Shown here: piece by piece, positions 5,305 to 5,467 of the stretch
Numbering within the stretch: the first letter of the stretch is position 1
Layout: each line of letters opens with the position of its first letter
Origin: an uncultured bacterium
GTDB taxonomy: Bacteria > Spirochaetota > Brevinematia > DTOW01
Direction of reading: 5' to 3'
Length of the DNA stretch: 5,467 nt
Assembly (NCBI GenBank): GCA_937928175.1
Contig: CALFVP010000170.1
Location: 1-5,467, forward strand
Notes under the pieces: generated by a model
Seen by the model: only the letters and a program-made list of their open reading frames with translations
Told to the model about the DNA's origin: nothing
Databases searched by the model: none
Program-made: the position numbers and the translations under genes

Positions 5305-5467
5305 TTAAATTCTTCTAAGGTTTTCAAACCATTTTTCTGATACTGGTCTTAGAGTTTTTTGAATCTCTTTTATGTTGTTTTCGTAGTATTTTATTGGTAT
5401 TTCTTCAATTGCTCTGTTATGAAGTTTATCAAAAACTTCATCGTAAAGCTTTTCAAAAATATCTTCT
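5305..5467 (-). CDS. C-terminal end of an unrecognised gene running off the right edge
   Basis: On the minus strand an open frame enters at the right edge and runs 53 codons to TAA at 5307-5305, with a second in-frame TAA directly after it (5304-5302). The visible peptide begins EDIFEKLYDEVFDKL and ends RPVSEKWFENLRRI. It is charged and amphipathic, rich in Glu, Lys and Ile, and looks mainly helical and soluble. No in-frame start codon lies in the window, so the gene begins beyond base 5467. The codon pattern and amino-acid mix look like real coding sequence, and the other frames on both strands contain stops here. I do not recognise the family. It converges on terC with a 9-bp gap between the terC stop and this stop. 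Confidence 0.65.
   Translation of the reverse strand, partial: EDIFEKLYDEVFDKLHNRAIEEIPIKYYENNIKEIQKTLRPVSEKWFENLRRI

Noticed and set aside
5290..5310. AT-only inverted repeat ATTTAAT/ATTAAAT around the terC stop codon.
   Set aside because: All A and T, 7 bp, no T tail. Expected by chance in such AT-rich sequence around stop codons.
5319..5336. Short hairpin GGTTT-TC-AAACC followed by ATTTTT downstream of terC, possible terminator.
   Set aside because: Five base pairs with a 2-base loop (or four with a 4-base loop), inside the coding end of the convergent gene. The stem is too short for confidence.

Overview
This is a low-GC bacterial window with five complete protein genes and two partial ones. 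A chemotaxis kinase means the organism is motile or descends from a motile lineage. Ile is often ATA or ATT, Arg is mostly AGA or AGG, and plus-strand genes are rich in T and G. A spirochaete-like or other deep-branching, low-GC, chemotactic bacterium would fit, but nothing here fixes the taxonomy. No RNA gene, CRISPR array, insertion sequence or phage gene was seen.

Layout from left to right: the 3' part of cheA (plus; kinase core and CheW-like domain, 5' end outside the window) converges with a small SufU/IscU-type Fe-S scaffold gene (minus; 3' ends overlap by 8 bp). Upstream of that scaffold gene on the minus strand lies a type I signal peptidase gene (lepB). A 138-bp intergenic region then carries divergent sigma70-type promoters, one for lepB and one for a three-gene plus-strand operon. 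The operon holds an AccB-like (BCCP-like) protein, a membrane PAS-containing histidine kinase whose start overlaps the accB-like stop by 8 bp, and a TerC-family membrane protein that starts with GTG 2 nt after the kinase stop. At the right edge a minus-strand gene, visible only as its last 53 codons, converges on terC.

The most notable observation is that the AccB-like protein keeps the N-terminal BCCP segment and the whole biotinyl-domain framework, but the biotinylation motif AMKM reads VLGI. The acceptor lysine is therefore a glycine (residue 103) in a gap-free alignment with an intact reading frame. This recalls the plant BADC proteins, BCCP homologues that cannot be biotinylated and that modulate acetyl-CoA carboxylase. 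The gene shares an operon with a sensor kinase of atypical ATP-binding N-terminal half (G1 box) and a TerC-type transporter candidate. A regulatory or alternative role is therefore possible, but it is inference.

Other points: the scaffold protein is SufU-like in its N-terminus and in lysine before the third cysteine, but has IscU-like Cys spacing. The scaffold gene's predicted promoter would give an almost leaderless mRNA. A 6-bp inverted repeat spans the -10 box and Shine-Dalgarno of the accB-like gene.
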